Notes: generated by a model not told the origin, from the letters alone. Positions 1 through 10,196 are shown, counted from the first letter of the stretch. The stretch: 64,000 nt of DNA from Rhodospirillales bacterium (GCA_014323865.1 JACONG010000010.1:330534-394533), one strand, 5' to 3'. Translations and numbers: made by a program.

Positions 1-1984
1 CGAACCAGAAGGCATGGGCGGCGGGCGCGCCGTCCGGGCTGTTGGCGTCGAGACCGATGCCCGATGCCAGGGCCATTTCGGTCAGGGCCACGAGCAGGCC
101 GCCGTCGGAAACATCGTGGCATGTCGTCACGTCGCCACCGGAAATCAGGCCGCGCACGAAATCGCCGTTGCGGCGTTCGGTTTCGAGGTCGACCGGGGGC
201 GGCGCGCCGTCCTCGCGGTCGGCGAGCTCGCGCAGGTAAAGGCTGGAACCCAGATGGCCCGCGGTTTCGCCGATCAGGACGATGGCCTGGTTCGCGCCGC
301 CGAAGCCGATGCGGGCCATGCGGTCGAGATCGTCGATCAGGCCGATTGCGCCGATTGCCGGCGTCGGCTGCACGGCCTTGCCGTCGGTTTCGTTGTAGAA
401 CGAGACGTTGCCCGAGACGATCGGCATCGCCAGCGCGCGGCAGGCCTCGCCCAGGCCCCTGATGGCGCCCACGAAGCTTCCCATCACGTCGGACCGTTCG
501 GGATTGCCGAAGTTCAGGCAGTCGGTCGCCGCCAGGGGGCGGGCACCGGTCGCCGTGAGATTGCGGAAGGCCTCGGCCACGGCCTGTCTGCCGCCCGCGA
601 CCGGATCGGCTTCGCAGTAGCGCGGTGTGCAGTCGGTCGTGACGGCAAGGCCCTTGCCGGTCGCGCCCGGCAGCGCGACAACGGCGGCATCGCCGCCGGG
701 GCGCTCCACGGTGCGGCCCATGACCAGATGGTCGTATTGCTCCCAGATCCAGCGGCGCGAGCAGAGGTCGGGCGCGCCGACCAGCGCAAGCAGGGCCTCT
801 TCGGTGGGAAGCGGGGGCGGGATGTCGTCGGGTGACAGCACCGGGCGCGGCGGCGTCTCCGTCCATGGCCGGTTGTGGATCGGTGCCTCGTCGCTCAGGG
901 GTTTGACCGGAAGGTCGGCCTCGATCGCGCCGTCCTTGCGCACGATCAGGCGGCCGGTGTCGGTGATATGGCCGACGACCGCGAAATCGAGCTCCCATTT
1001 CCCGAAGATCGCACGGGCGCGGTCCTCCGCCTCGGGCCTGATCACCATGAGCATACGTTCCTGGCTTTCGCTCAGCATCAGTTCACAGGCCGTCATGCCC
1101 TCTTCGCGCCGGGGCACGGCATCGAGGTCGAGGTCCATGCCGGCATTGCCCTTGTCGGCCATTTCGACCGACGAGCAGGTGAGGCCTGCGGCCCCCATGT
1201 CCTGGATGCCGACGATCGAATCCGTCGTCATCAGCTCCAGGCAGGCTTCGAGCAGCAGTTTTTCGGTGAAGGGATCGCCGACCTGCACCGTGGGCCGCTT
1301 CTCCCCGCTGTCCCCGCTGAACGCGGCCGAGGCCATGCTGGCACCGTGGATGCCGTCGCGCCCGGTTTTCGAGCCGACATAGATCACCGGTGCGCCGACC
1401 GTGCCGGCGGCGGCATGGAAGATGCGGTCGGCGGGGGCGAGGCCGACACACATGGCGTTGACCAGGTTGTTGCCGTTGCAACTGCGGTGGAAGGTTGTCT
1501 CACCGCCCACGGTCGGCACGCCCATGCAATTGCCGTAAGCGCCGATACCGCCGACCGCGCCGGCCACCAGATAGCGGGTCCGGGGGTGGTCGGGTTCGCC
1601 GAAGCGCAGCATGTTCAGGTTGGCGATGGGGCGCGCGCCCATGGTGAAGACGTCGCGCATGATGCCGCCGACGCCGGTCGCGGCTCCCTGGTACGGCTCG
1701 ATGAAGCTCGGGTGGTTGTGGCTCTCCATCTTGAAGACGGCGGCCTGACCGTCGCCGATATCGACCACGCCGGCGTTCTCGCCGGGCCCGCAGATCACCC
1801 AGGGGGCTTCGGTCGGCAGCGCCTTCAGCCAGAGCCGGCTCGACTTGTAGGAACAATGTTCGTTCCACATGGCCGAAAAGATGCCGAGTTCGGTGATGTT
1901 CGGCTCGCGCCCGACGATCTCCAGAATCCTGGCGTATTCGTCTGCCGTCAGGCCGTGTTCGGCGACGATGTCCGGCGTGATCAT
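1..1984 (-). CDS. purL: Phosphoribosylformylglycinamidine synthase subunit PurL (3' end cut off by the window)
   Basis: This is the large synthetase subunit that, with PurQ and PurS, converts FGAR, glutamine and ATP to FGAM in the fourth step of purine synthesis. The reverse strand from 1984 opens with [20 protein letters not shown] and continues into the family block [12 protein letters not shown]. About 661 of the roughly 735 residues usual for the small PurL type are present; the rest lies beyond base 1. I chose the ATG at 1984, which has AGGAA just upstream. An in-frame GTG at 2041 overlaps the purQ stop as GTGA and would add 19 residues rich in T/Q/P/A. That stretch looks like degenerate repeats, so I disfavour it. 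PurL is the last visible gene of the purC-purS-(hsd)-purQ-purL run. Confidence 0.95.
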   Translation of the reverse strand, partial: MITPDIVAEHGLTADEYARILEIVGREPNITELGIFSAMWNEHCSYKSSRLWLKALPTEAPWVICGPGENAGVVDIGDGQAAVFKMESHNHPSFIEPYQGAATGVGGIMRDVFTMGARPIANLNMLRFGEPDHPRTRYLVAGAVGGIGAYGNCMGVPTVGGETTFHRSCNGNNLVNAMCVGLAPADRIFHAAAGTVGAPVIYVGSKTGRDGIHGASMASAAFSGDSGEKRPTVQVGDPFTEKLLLEACLELMTTDSIVGIQDMGAAGLTCSSVEMADKGNAGMDLDLDAVPRREEGMTACELMLSESQERMLMVIRPEAEDRARAIFGKWELDFAVVGHITDTGRLIVRKDGAIEADLPVKPLSDEAPIHNRPWTETPPRPVLSPDDIPPPLPTEEALLALVGAPDLCSRRWIWEQYDHLVMGRTVERPGGDAAVVALPGATGKGLAVTTDCTPRYCEADPVAGGRQAVAEAFRNLTATGARPLAATDCLNFGNPERSDVMGSFVGAIRGLGEACRALAMPIVSGNVSFYNETDGKAVQPTPAIGAIGLIDDLDRMARIGFGGANQAIVLIGETAGHLGSSLYLRELADREDGAPPPVDLETERRNGDFVRGLISGGDVTTCHDVSDGGLLVALTEMALASGIGLDANSPDGAPAAHAFWF

Positions 1985-2037
1985 GGGTTCCTGTGCGGGT
2001 TCGGTGCCTGCGGGCTGTGTGCTTGCGGGTTGCGTGC

Positions 2038-2724
2038 TCACGAGAGCGCCTCCACGATGCCATGGAACAGGGGGACGGCATCAAGGCTCTGCTGGCGCGG
2101 GCCGGTGGCGTCCTCGGGGTGGGGCATCATGCCGAGGACGTTGCCGGCCCGGTTGACGATGCCCGCGATGTCGGCGGTGCTGCCGTTGGGGTTGGCGCGT
2201 TCGTCCGGTTCGCCGGGGCCGGCGACGTATCGGAAGGCGATACGGCCGTCGCCCTCGAGCCGCTTCAGCATCTCGTCGGCGGCAAAATAGTTGCCGTCGC
2301 CATGGGCCACGGGCACGCGGATCACATCGCCCTCGGCGAGCCTGCCGGTCAGGGGGCGGTGCCTGTTCTCAAGCCGCAGGTGCACATCGCGGCAGACGAA
2401 GCGCAGGCTGGCGTTCCTGAGCAGCGCGCCCGGCAGCAGCCCGGTCTCGATCAGCGTCTGAAAGCCGTTGCAGACGCCAAGGGTCGGCGTGCCTGCCCTG
2501 GCCTTCGCAACGATGTCCTTCATGACCGGCGAATGTGCTGCCATGGCCCCGCAGCGCAGGTAGTCGCCATGGGAGAACCCGCCCGGCAGGACGATCAGAT
2601 CGCAATCGGGCACGCCGGTATCGCCATGCCAGACCGTTTCGGTCGCGGCCCCGGCGCGCGCAAGCGCATCCTTCATGTCGGTGTCGCGGTTCGTGCCGGG
2701 AAACAGAACGATGGCGGCTTTCAT
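2038..2724 (-). CDS. purQ: Phosphoribosylformylglycinamidine synthase glutaminase subunit PurQ
   Basis: PurQ is the class I glutamine amidotransferase that supplies ammonia to PurL. The 228-residue protein begins [20 protein letters not shown]. The nucleophile Cys85 lies in GVCNGFQ, and the His202/Glu204 pair lies in MPHPED. The length is normal for the family. It sits 53 bases before the purL ATG and overlaps the alternative purL GTG start. In most relatives purQ directly follows purS. Here 6 kb of restriction genes separates them, and the closest Shine-Dalgarno-like GGAGG is rather far from the ATG (about 17 bases). How purQ is expressed, by read-through or by a promoter inside the inserted segment, is therefore unclear. 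Confidence 0.95.
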   Translation of the reverse strand: MKAAIVLFPGTNRDTDMKDALARAGAATETVWHGDTGVPDCDLIVLPGGFSHGDYLRCGAMAAHSPVMKDIVAKARAGTPTLGVCNGFQTLIETGLLPGALLRNASLRFVCRDVHLRLENRHRPLTGRLAEGDVIRVPVAHGDGNYFAADEMLKRLEGDGRIAFRYVAGPGEPDERANPNGSTADIAGIVNRAGNVLGMMPHPEDATGPRQQSLDAVPLFHGIVEALS

Positions 2725-2809
2725 GGAGAGGGAGAGGCCTCCGGCAGGATCAAGGGCACGGGCGGGCGAATGGTGTGGGCATGGGTGGGGGCGGGGGCGG
2801 GGTGTCGAT

Positions 2810-4471
2810 TTACTGCTCGTCCGACGATGGGAGTGGAGGCAGCCCCAGTTGTTCCAGAAACGCATTGTGCCTCGCCGTCGATTCCCGGATCTGACGTTCG
2901 ATCCCGACCAGTTCCTTGTGTGTGGCGGAAAGATCGATGTCGGGTTCCGGCTCGATGGTGCTGACATAGCGCGAAATGTTGAGGTTGTGGTCGTTGCGCC
3001 CGATCTCGTCCATGCCGACACGTCTGGCATAACGCTCGATGTTGTCGGGTCGCTGTCGATAGGTTTCGACGATCCTCTCGATATGCGCGTCGGAAAGGTG
3101 GTTCTGCCGCTTGCCCTTCTCGAAGTCCTCACATGCATTGATGAACAGGACATCGTTCGATTTCCTGCATTTCTTCAGGACGAGGATGCAGACCGGGATA
3201 CCGGTCGAGTAGAAAAGGTTCGGGGCAAGGCCGATCACCGTGTCGATATGTCCGTCCTCAAGGAGTTTCTTGCGTATTCCGGCCTCGGCACCGCCGCGAA
3301 ACAGCACGCCATGGGGGAGGATGATTGCCATGACACCGTCGTTCTTCAGGTAGTGGAACCCGTGCAGCAGGAAGGCGAAATCCGCTGCCGATTTCGGGGC
3401 CAGACCGTAGTCCCTGAAGCGCATGTCCTCGCCCAGGGCCTCATCCGGGTCCCAGCGGTAGCTGAATGGCGGGTTGGCAATCACGGCGTCGAAGCAGGGT
3501 TTTTTCGCCGGGTTCATCTCGCGCAGCATGGCCCAGTCGTTGGTCAGCGTGTCGCCATGGTGGATCTCGAATTCCGTGTCCTTCACCCCGTGCAGCAGCA
3601 TGTTCATGCGCGCCAGGTTGTATGTGGTGATGTTCTTCTCCTGGCCGAGGATCCTGCCGATAGCGTTCGGCCCCATGCGCTTGCGCACATTCAGCAGAAG
3701 CGAGCCTGAACCGCAGGCAAAGTCCATGACGCTGTCGAGGCGGCCCCGCTTGTCGGTCTCCGGTTCCTGGCTGTCGAGCATGACAATTGCCGAGAGGATG
3801 TCCGATATGCGTTGCGGCGTATAGAACTCGCCCGCCTTCTTGCCCGATCCGGCAGCAAACTGGCCGATCAGGTATTCGTAGGCGTCGCCGAGTGTATCGC
3901 TGTCCCCGGAAAACGCCTCAAGGCCCTCGGCTATCCTCGTTACGATCGTGCAGAGCTTCGCGTTCCGGTCCTCATATGTCTTGCCGAGTTTTTCGGATTC
4001 GAGATTGATTTCCGAGAACAGCCCGGAAAACGCGCTCCCGAACGATTCCTGCTCGATATGGCTGAAACCCTGCCGGAGCGTGTTGAGCAGTTCGTCGTCC
4101 CGGGTGTGGGCCATGTGGGCGATGCTGTCCCAGAGATAGTCCGGGCCGATGACGTAATGCACCTTGAGGCGCATCTGCTTCTCGAACGCCGCCACGTCAT
4201 CGGGGTTCCGATTGTACCAGATGGAAAGGGGGCCAGATGGAAAGGGGGGCCGTCCTTCGGCACCGTTTGCCTCGGGTTCCGGGTAGCCGCGGCGGAGTTC
4301 CTTCCTTGCGGCCTGTTCGTAGTTGTCCGAGAGGAAGCGAAGGAACAGGAAGGCCAGCATGTAGTCGCGGAAGTCGTCCGCGTCCATCGCACCGCGGAGT
4401 TGGTCGGCAATGGCCCAGAGTGTTTTGCCAAGCTGTTCCCGGCCAAGCTGTTCCCGGTCTTGCCCTGTCAT
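2810..4471 (-). CDS. hsdM: Type I restriction-modification system DNA methyltransferase subunit HsdM
   Basis: This is the N6-adenine methyltransferase of a type I system. It methylates the site read by HsdS and is also needed by the R2M2S restriction complex. Its 553 residues show an HsdM N-terminal helical domain (about 5-130), the GEFYTP signature (214-219), the SAM-binding motif FACGSGS (251-257) and the adenine-methylase motif NPPF (333-336). Two short tandem duplications lie inside the gene. REQLG occurs twice at residues 6-15 (DNA unit 15 bp). The second, near residues 75-85, comes from a duplicated 16-bp unit and appears as extra PFPSG before PLSIWY. Both keep the reading frame. No residue of a catalytic motif is missing, so it looks active. 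Confidence 0.93.
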   Translation of the reverse strand: MTGQDREQLGREQLGKTLWAIADQLRGAMDADDFRDYMLAFLFLRFLSDNYEQAARKELRRGYPEPEANGAEGRPPFPSGPLSIWYNRNPDDVAAFEKQMRLKVHYVIGPDYLWDSIAHMAHTRDDELLNTLRQGFSHIEQESFGSAFSGLFSEINLESEKLGKTYEDRNAKLCTIVTRIAEGLEAFSGDSDTLGDAYEYLIGQFAAGSGKKAGEFYTPQRISDILSAIVMLDSQEPETDKRGRLDSVMDFACGSGSLLLNVRKRMGPNAIGRILGQEKNITTYNLARMNMLLHGVKDTEFEIHHGDTLTNDWAMLREMNPAKKPCFDAVIANPPFSYRWDPDEALGEDMRFRDYGLAPKSAADFAFLLHGFHYLKNDGVMAIILPHGVLFRGGAEAGIRKKLLEDGHIDTVIGLAPNLFYSTGIPVCILVLKKCRKSNDVLFINACEDFEKGKRQNHLSDAHIERIVETYRQRPDNIERYARRVGMDEIGRNDHNLNISRYVSTIEPEPDIDLSATHKELVGIERQIRESTARHNAFLEQLGLPPLPSSDEQ

Positions 4472-4565
4472 GATCCATCCTTCGTTTCAGTCATCGGTTC
4501 CATCATCGGTTCAGGCATCGTTTCAGGCGCGACCGGTTCGGGAGTTCTTTTGTCTTGCTCATGTA

Positions 4566-4694
4566 TCACTGCCCTTCCACAGATGGAAAGAGCTGTTGCA
4601 TCAGCCCCTGTTTGTGCTGTCGCAGGGCGTCGAGCCTGCGGTCCTGTGCCGCGATCAGGTTATCCAGCGAGCCAAGGCAGTCGGCAATCTTTTG
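4566..4694 (-). pseudogene. hsdS: Severed C-terminal segment of hsdS
   Basis: Beyond the stop at 4695-4697 the same frame continues without interruption for 42 codons to a TGA at 4566. It encodes QKIADCLGSLDNLIAAQ and then LRQHKQGLMQQLFP. This is the distal conserved helical region of HsdS and nearly repeats the central region of the same protein. The equivalent central codon is CAA (Gln) where this copy has TAA. A single C-to-T change on the coding strand therefore explains the break. Confidence 0.85.
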
Positions 4695-4701
4695 TTATTC
4701 T
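4584..4701 (+). repeat. Direct repeat, copy B, of the hsdS conserved region
   Basis: These 118 bases match 5184-5301 closely at an offset of exactly 600 bases. They encode the distal conserved region of HsdS. Long direct repeats like this let the target-recognition domains be exchanged by homologous recombination. Confidence 0.85.
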
Positions 4702-5762
4702 GCTTGGGACGGAACATAGATTGAGCTGTCCAAAAACGTCTCGACATGGATGCGCTTCGCCTTCCTGCCACCGTCCGCGATCTCGCCCCGGGTCCTGTAA
4801 AATTCCTCACGCTTAACGTATTCCAACAGGAAATTTGCGTTAAGCGTAGGAGAGATGTCGAAGCACGGAAGATCAGTTGTTGATTCGAATCCATCCAGAT
4901 ACTCCGGAATGATACCAAAAGCCTGGTTGAGAAAGTCAAGCTTGCTGTAAATAAATTGTCCGGCTTGTCGACGGTAGTACTGTGTGTTTGCACTTCCTTG
5001 AATATTTTCATACTTTTCAATTACGCCTTTACCCCACAATTTCACTGTAAGCTTCTTTGCTTCGTCTCCTCCACGGCCCTTGACGCGGCTTTCGCTCAGA
5101 TACTGATTCATCAACCGGCGATGCCAATCAGTCACATCCCGAAACTCCGGAAACCGCAGCTTTGGCACGGTTTCGCCGGGCTGTGGAAAGAGCTGTTGCA
5201 TCAGCCCCTGTTTGTGCTGCCGCAGGGTGTCGCGCGTGCGGCCCTGCGCCGCGATCAGGTCGTCCAGCGAGCCAAGGCAGTCGGCAATCTTTTGTTGTTC
5301 TACAGGATGCGGTACTCCGAGCGGATACAGCTTGATTTGTTTAATGTCGCCTCGCGGCATCTTGACGCCCTTAGCCCCTGCCATAACGTAGTCTATGAAG
5401 GCTTCGCTCATTAGAAGTGCGGCCAGATAGCTGTCAACAATGCCAGATTTGCTGCGCAAAACAATTATATCATTGGATGCGCCGCCACTCCTCGTTGCTC
5501 GCCATATCTTTTTCATATATGGTCGAATGTTGGATATCAGCAAATCGTTCATACGGAAGCTAGTTATTGACCCTGACGCCGGAAAACTTGATGGTGGAGC
5601 AATGCCAGAGAAGTCAGGCAGCATGTTCTCCGTACTGACATATTCTCCTTTGGAAATCTGACCAATCGAAACACGATTGCTCACGAAGTGAGCGGCGTTT
5701 GAGAGTTGCTTCACCCCCCACGCCCCCGCGTCCCGAAACTCCGGAAACCGCAGCTTCGGCAC
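4695..5762 (-). CDS. hsdS: Type I restriction specificity subunit HsdS, truncated by a nonsense mutation
   Basis: HsdS holds two target-recognition domains (TRDs) separated by conserved helices that dock HsdM and HsdR. The visible protein is 355 residues. Both TRDs start with the same phrase, PKLRFPEFRD. The central conserved region reads EQQKIADCLGSLDDLIAAQ and LRQHKQGLMQQLFP. The second TRD is followed by a stop exactly where the distal conserved region should begin, so the last 42 codons are cut off. I use the GTG at 5762 because no other start lies between it and the hsdR stop. The remaining protein may still bind DNA, because naturally shortened HsdS proteins can work in other systems. 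A restriction-defective or altered-specificity state is equally possible. Confidence 0.85.
   Translation of the reverse strand: MPKLRFPEFRDAGAWGVKQLSNAAHFVSNRVSIGQISKGEYVSTENMLPDFSGIAPPSSFPASGSITSFRMNDLLISNIRPYMKKIWRATRSGGASNDIIVLRSKSGIVDSYLAALLMSEAFIDYVMAGAKGVKMPRGDIKQIKLYPLGVPHPVEQQKIADCLGSLDDLIAAQGRTRDTLRQHKQGLMQQLFPQPGETVPKLRFPEFRDVTDWHRRLMNQYLSESRVKGRGGDEAKKLTVKLWGKGVIEKYENIQGSANTQYYRRQAGQFIYSKLDFLNQAFGIIPEYLDGFESTTDLPCFDISPTLNANFLLEYVKREEFYRTRGEIADGGRKAKRIHVETFLDSSIYVPSQAE
5184..5301 (+). repeat. Direct repeat, copy A, of the hsdS conserved region
   Basis: This is the partner of 4584-4701 and encodes the central conserved region. A second, 32-base repeat pair (5137-5168 and 5731-5762, one mismatch) marks the start of each target-recognition domain. 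Each half of the gene is thus framed by repeats. Confidence 0.85.
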
Positions 5763-5785
5763 CGGGTGCCGAGGCTTTTCGGTCG

Positions 5786-8700
5786 TTATCGCTCGCCCCC
5801 GTTCTCATAGTGACTGAGACCCGCGATATCGCGGCCTTCGGCCCGCTTGTGCAGAAGCGGAATGAGGTCGGCCATGAGAGCAAGCTCCCGGTCACAGCGC
5901 GCGCGCCAGCCGAGCCCGAGCTGTTCCATCAGGTCGGTCAGGGCTTCGCCGTCGAAGATCATGCGCTGAAGGATGGTCTCGACAAAGCCTGCGAGCGATT
6001 CAACCGTCAGACCGTGCCTATGCGCAAGGTTGTCGATCTCCCCGGCCTGCCTGTCCTTCCTGAACTGCCGATAGCCGGCGCGTATCGCCTCTTCATCGAG
6101 GCCTTCGCCTTGCTTGAGCGTATGGACATAGGCGGTGATATCGTCCCGCTCGTTCAGGAACCTGGCGTCAGAGTGAACAAGGGCGATCAACTGCTCGCGG
6201 GTGATTTCGACCTGCCCGGGATCCTGGCCGGAGTATCTGGCGATCAGCTCCATGATGTAGTCATAATCGATGTCAGCGGAGGCGAACAGAACGAGCTCGA
6301 GATCGAGCTGATCGAGCTCGGGGTCGGTCGGTTGGTTGTCCTTGCCCGGTTTGCCCCGCTGTTCCTTCAGGCGCCGGGCGGTTTCGAGATAGGCACCGCG
6401 GAAGGCTCTGTTATCGTCCGTTGACAGTATGCGCTCGATCTCCTCGCGCTGATCCTCGTCAATATCCGTGTACTGGTCGAGCTGGGTCTTGAGGCGCTGG
6501 ACTTCCTTGTAGTGATTGATGAACCCGGCGCGGGCGGCGTCGCCCCTCAACCGGCTGACCTGATCGGGCCTTGCCTCGAGGCCTTGCGATGTCATGAACG
6601 CGCCGAGATCGGAAACGGCCCTGGCGAATCTCCCGATGACTTCGGGTGCCTTGTCGACGAGCCAGATTTCGCGGGCCCGCCCGGATTGGGCACCGGAAAA
6701 CAGCGCAATGGCGTCGTCGACATTCTGCTGCTGCCCGCGGAAGTCGATGATATGGCCATAGGGCTTGGTTGCGTTGAGAATGCGGTTGGTGCGGGAAAAG
6801 GCCTGGATCAGGCCGTGATGCCTCAGATTCTTGTCGACATAGAGCGTGTTGAGAAATCTTGCGTCGAAACCGGTCAGCAGCATATCGACAACGATGGTGA
6901 TATCGATCTTTTCCGCGCCTTTCCCTGGCAGATCGGCGTTGGGAAACTCCTGATCCTTGATGCGCTGCTGGATATCCTGATAGTAGCGATCGAAATCATG
7001 GATGTCGTGGGCCGTGCCATATTGACGGTTGTAGGCCTCGATGATCGCCTTGAGCGCCGCTTTCTTGCCCTCCGGATCGTGCCGGTTGTCCTCTTTCTCC
7101 TGCGGCAGGTCCTCCTGGATCTGCCGGACATCCCTGTCGCCCTCGGCGGGCGGCGAAAAGACGGTGGCAATCCTGAGCGGGACAAATCCGGGGTCGGCTT
7201 TGGGGTCGGCGGCCTGACGTTCCGCCTGAAGTTCCCTGAAGACCCTGTCATAGGCAATGGCGTCGTCGATGGAGCCCGTCGCCAGCAGCGCGTTGAACCG
7301 GCGCTTGCCGGTCGCGGCATCGTGCTTGCCGAGAATGGCCTCGGCAACAGCCCGCTTGTCAGGCTTCCGGCCAGGCGCGTCGGCGTCCTTCGGCTTGTAG
7401 TAGTCGACGTGGAAGCGCAGGACGTTGCCGTCCTCGATGGCGTGCGTAATCGTGTAGGCGTGGAGCCGCTTCTGGAAGAGGTCCTCAGTCGTTCGCAGGC
7501 TGGCAACCTCGTCCTCGATCTGTTTGACGCTCGCATTCTCCTTGAAGATCGGCGTGCCGGTGAAGCCGAAGAACTGGGCGTTTGGAAAAGACGTCTTGAT
7601 GGCATCGTGGGTTTCGCCGAACTGCGAACGGTGGCATTCGTCGAAGATGAACACCATGCGCCTGTCGCGCAGAGGCTTGAGCCGCTGCCTGAAGGTCGAT
7701 TGCCCGCGGGTGCCGTTCCGTTCCTTGGCCTTGCCGTTTTCCTTCAGGGCAAGTCCAAGTTTCTGGATCGTCGTCACGATGACCTTGTCCGCGTAATCGT
7801 TCGAGAGCAGACGGCGCACCAGGGTTGCGGTGTTGGTGTTTTCCTCGACACAGTTTTCCTGAAACCGGTTGAACTCCTCGCGGGTCTGGCGGTCGAGGTC
7901 CTTGCGGTCGACCACGAAAAGGCATTTGTGAATGCTCTCGTTGTCCCTGAGCAGCGTCGCGGCCTTGAAAGAGGTCAGCGTCTTGCCGGAACCTGTCGTG
8001 TGCCAGATGTAGCCGTTGCCGCAGCTCTGTTCGATGCAGTCGACGATGGCCTTGACCGCATAGATCTGGTAGGGGCGCATCATCAGAAGCTTTTGCTCGC
8101 TCGCGACAAGAACCATGTACCGGCTGATCGTCTGGCCGAGTGTGCATTTGGACAGGAAGTGATCCGCAAAGTCGTCGAGATGATCGATCTTCACATTGTC
8201 CGGGTCTGCAAAGCTGTAGAACGGGAGAAAGCGCTCCTCTTCATCGAAGGCAAAGTGGCGCGTGTTGTTGTTGGCGAAGTAGAATGTCTTCGTGCGGTTG
8301 CTGACGATGAAGAGCTGGACGAAACACAGAAGCGTTCTGGTGTATCCGTTGCCGGGCTCGTTCCTGTAGCCGACGATCTGCTCCATGGCCCGGCGGGGAC
8401 CGATTCCGAGGCTCTTCAGTTCGATCTGAACGACGGGGATGCCGTTGATGAGCAGCAGGACATCGTAGCGATGATGGCTGTTGTCCGTATTGATGCGGAG
8501 CTGGTTGATGACCTCGAAGGTGTTCTTGCACCAGTCCCTGACATTGACGAGGGTGTAGTCGAGCGGTGTGCCGTCGTCGCGGATGAAGGTTTCGATGGTC
8601 CGCAGAGAGCGGGCGGCTTCGTAAACGTCCGGTGTGACGATCATGTTGAGGAGCCGCTGGAATTCGTTATCGGTCAGCGTGACGCGGTTCAGGGCCTCGA

Positions 8701-8827
8701 ACTTCTGCCTGAAGTTTGCCTCAAGCGTGGCGCGGTCCCGGATGTCGGGGCGATAGCCGTATTTGAGGCCTTTCAGTTTTTCGACAAGAGCCTCTTCAAG
8801 CTCCCGTTCGGATGTTGCCGTCATCAT
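5786..8827 (-). CDS. hsdR: Type I restriction endonuclease motor subunit HsdR
   Basis: This is the translocating and cleaving subunit of the type I enzyme. From the ATG at 8827 it has 1013 residues. An N-terminal nuclease domain carries the PD-(D/E)xK residues Asp122, Glu136 and Lys138 (in RYDVLLL and VQIELK). It is followed by a superfamily 2 helicase with Walker A TTGSGKT (277-283), DECHRS (396-401) and TGTP (423-426). A longer in-frame ATG at 8875 starts only 3 bases after purS. I prefer 8827 because family members start near SERELEEALVEKL and an AGGG lies 7 bases upstream. All motor and nuclease motifs are present, so this subunit looks functional even though hsdS is broken. Confidence 0.93.
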   Translation of the reverse strand: MMTATSERELEEALVEKLKGLKYGYRPDIRDRATLEANFRQKFEALNRVTLTDNEFQRLLNMIVTPDVYEAARSLRTIETFIRDDGTPLDYTLVNVRDWCKNTFEVINQLRINTDNSHHRYDVLLLINGIPVVQIELKSLGIGPRRAMEQIVGYRNEPGNGYTRTLLCFVQLFIVSNRTKTFYFANNNTRHFAFDEEERFLPFYSFADPDNVKIDHLDDFADHFLSKCTLGQTISRYMVLVASEQKLLMMRPYQIYAVKAIVDCIEQSCGNGYIWHTTGSGKTLTSFKAATLLRDNESIHKCLFVVDRKDLDRQTREEFNRFQENCVEENTNTATLVRRLLSNDYADKVIVTTIQKLGLALKENGKAKERNGTRGQSTFRQRLKPLRDRRMVFIFDECHRSQFGETHDAIKTSFPNAQFFGFTGTPIFKENASVKQIEDEVASLRTTEDLFQKRLHAYTITHAIEDGNVLRFHVDYYKPKDADAPGRKPDKRAVAEAILGKHDAATGKRRFNALLATGSIDDAIAYDRVFRELQAERQAADPKADPGFVPLRIATVFSPPAEGDRDVRQIQEDLPQEKEDNRHDPEGKKAALKAIIEAYNRQYGTAHDIHDFDRYYQDIQQRIKDQEFPNADLPGKGAEKIDITIVVDMLLTGFDARFLNTLYVDKNLRHHGLIQAFSRTNRILNATKPYGHIIDFRGQQQNVDDAIALFSGAQSGRAREIWLVDKAPEVIGRFARAVSDLGAFMTSQGLEARPDQVSRLRGDAARAGFINHYKEVQRLKTQLDQYTDIDEDQREEIERILSTDDNRAFRGAYLETARRLKEQRGKPGKDNQPTDPELDQLDLELVLFASADIDYDYIMELIARYSGQDPGQVEITREQLIALVHSDARFLNERDDITAYVHTLKQGEGLDEEAIRAGYRQFRKDRQAGEIDNLAHRHGLTVESLAGFVETILQRMIFDGEALTDLMEQLGLGWRARCDRELALMADLIPLLHKRAEGRDIAGLSHYENGGER

Positions 8828-8878
8828 TGCGGGACCCTGTTCCGTTTGGGAGACGGTCACAGGCACCGCCGCCATGTC

Positions 8879-9118
8879 TCAGCCGAGCTCGATGGCATAG
8901 TTCTCGATGACCGTGTTGGCGAGCAGTTTTTTGCACATCTGTTCGATCCTGGCGCGTGCGCTGGCTTCGTCGGTTTCGGCGATCTCGAGGTCGATCACCT
9001 TGCCCTGGCGGACGTTCTGGACGCCGTCGAAACCGAGCGTGCCAAGGGCGTTGTGGATTGCCTTGCCCTGGGGATCGAGGACGCCGTTCTTCAGCGTGAT
9101 GTGGACGCGGGCCTTCAC
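8879..9118 (-). CDS. purS: Phosphoribosylformylglycinamidine synthase subunit PurS
   Basis: PurS is the small bridging subunit that assembles PurL and PurQ. The 79-residue protein starts at a GTG that overlaps the purC stop as GTGA (bases 9115-9118). It contains the family phrases [19 protein letters not shown] and [11 protein letters not shown]. The length is standard. The next gene downstream is hsdR rather than purQ, so the usual purS-purQ junction has been split. Confidence 0.95.
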   Translation of the reverse strand: MKARVHITLKNGVLDPQGKAIHNALGTLGFDGVQNVRQGKVIDLEIAETDEASARARIEQMCKKLLANTVIENYAIELG

Positions 9119-9876
9119 GAAACGGCCTTGGGCAGTTCGGCGAGATTGTTCATCTCGGGCATGATGCCGAGGCGGCGGGCAACCTCCCGGTAGCCCTCGG
9201 CGACGTTGTCGAGGTCCTTCACGAAACGGTCCTTGTCCATGGGTTCGCCGGTGTCGGCATCCCACAGGCGGCAGTTGTCGGGGCTGATCTCGTCGGCAAT
9301 GACGAGACGGGCGTCGTCCTCGAAGTAGAGCCGGCCATAGGTCAGCGTGACGTCGACCAGGCGGATGCCGGCACCCATGAGAAGGCCGGTCATGAAGTCG
9401 TTCACCCGCAGCGACAGGTGGATCATGTCGTCGATATCCTGGGTCGTTGCCCAGCCGAACGCCGTCATGTGCTCTTCGGAGACCAGCGGGTCGCCAAGCT
9501 CGTCCGAGCGAAGGTAGAACTCGATGAGCGAGCGGGGCAGGGGCGTGCCGTCCTTCAGGCCGAACTTCCCGGCGAATTCGCCCGCGGCCAGGTTGCGAAT
9601 GACGACATCGACCGGCAGCAACTCGACCTCACGCACAAGCTGTTCGCGCATGTTGAGGCGGCGCACGAAATGGGTGGGTACGCCGACCTCGCCCAGCCTG
9701 GTCATCATGTATTCGCTGATGCGGTTGTTGATGACGCCCTTGCCGTCGATCACGCCGCTTTTCTGCTGGTGTCGGGCATAGGCAACATCCTTGAAGTGCT
9801 GAACGAGAAAGCCGGGCTCGGGACCTTCGTAGAAGTCCTTGGCCTTGCCTTCGTAAACGCGTCTGCGGCGAGCCAT
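9115..9876 (-). CDS. purC: Phosphoribosylaminoimidazole-succinocarboxamide synthase PurC
   Basis: PurC is SAICAR synthetase, which joins aspartate to CAIR using ATP. The 253-residue protein begins [20 protein letters not shown]. It has the ATP-site phrase GKAKDFYE and the signatures [23 protein letters not shown] and [14 protein letters not shown]. It is the first gene of the purine run on this strand. The 320-base spacer to the divergent zeta-subunit gene presumably holds its promoter. Confidence 0.96.
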   Translation of the reverse strand: MARRRRVYEGKAKDFYEGPEPGFLVQHFKDVAYARHQQKSGVIDGKGVINNRISEYMMTRLGEVGVPTHFVRRLNMREQLVREVELLPVDVVIRNLAAGEFAGKFGLKDGTPLPRSLIEFYLRSDELGDPLVSEEHMTAFGWATTQDIDDMIHLSLRVNDFMTGLLMGAGIRLVDVTLTYGRLYFEDDARLVIADEISPDNCRLWDADTGEPMDKDRFVKDLDNVAEGYREVARRLGIMPEMNNLAELPKAVS

Positions 9877-10034
9877 GGCGGGGTTCCCCGACGTCGTCCG
9901 GCGCTCCGATCCTGGCCGCCGGGGGCCGCGGCGCCGGTCAGCACGACCCTAACCAAAACAGCGGCGAGACACAAACGGGCACAATCCGTGGTATCCACAA
10001 GCCACGGGCCGGAACGACAGCGGGGCTTCCAGGT

Positions 10035-10064
10035 CCGATTTTGGCCGATTTTGGCCGATTTTGG
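10035..10064 (+). repeat. Triple 10-bp tandem repeat
   Basis: Three perfect head-to-tail copies of CCGATTTTGG occur in the purC/zeta spacer. The T-rich core is unusual for this GC-rich sequence. It could be a repeated binding site or a slippage product. Confidence 0.9.
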
Positions 10065-10154
10065 CGGTTCAGGGCTTGGGAACAGGTTGCGTCCATGCCA
10101 TATGAAGAAGGGACGGCGCGCCGGAACACGGCGGGCCAGGGGAATCACCGCAAT

Positions 10155-10180
10155 CCATCATCCCAACCCATCATCCCAAC
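10155..10180 (+). repeat. Double 13-bp tandem repeat
   Basis: Two perfect copies of CCATCATCCCAAC lie 17 to 42 bases before the ATG of the zeta-subunit gene. Confidence 0.9.
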
Positions 10181-10196
10181 CCGGACGGACACGACC

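Larger units (their letters stand above)
9877..10196. promoter_or_regulatory. Divergent spacer between purC and the zeta-subunit gene
   Basis: The 320 bases hold no credible gene. Both flanking genes start outward from it, so promoters for each are expected here by inference; I could not fix -35/-10 boxes. It contains two short tandem repeat blocks, listed separately. Confidence 0.5.

Noticed and set aside
875..2290. Long plus-strand open frames over purL, and similarly 6512-9193 over hsdR
   Set aside because: They are mirror readings of GC-rich genes on the minus strand. The minus strand shows clear PurL and HsdR motifs; the plus readings show none.
10035..10064. CRISPR array
   Set aside because: The repeats are direct with no spacers between them and only three units. 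No cas genes are in the window.
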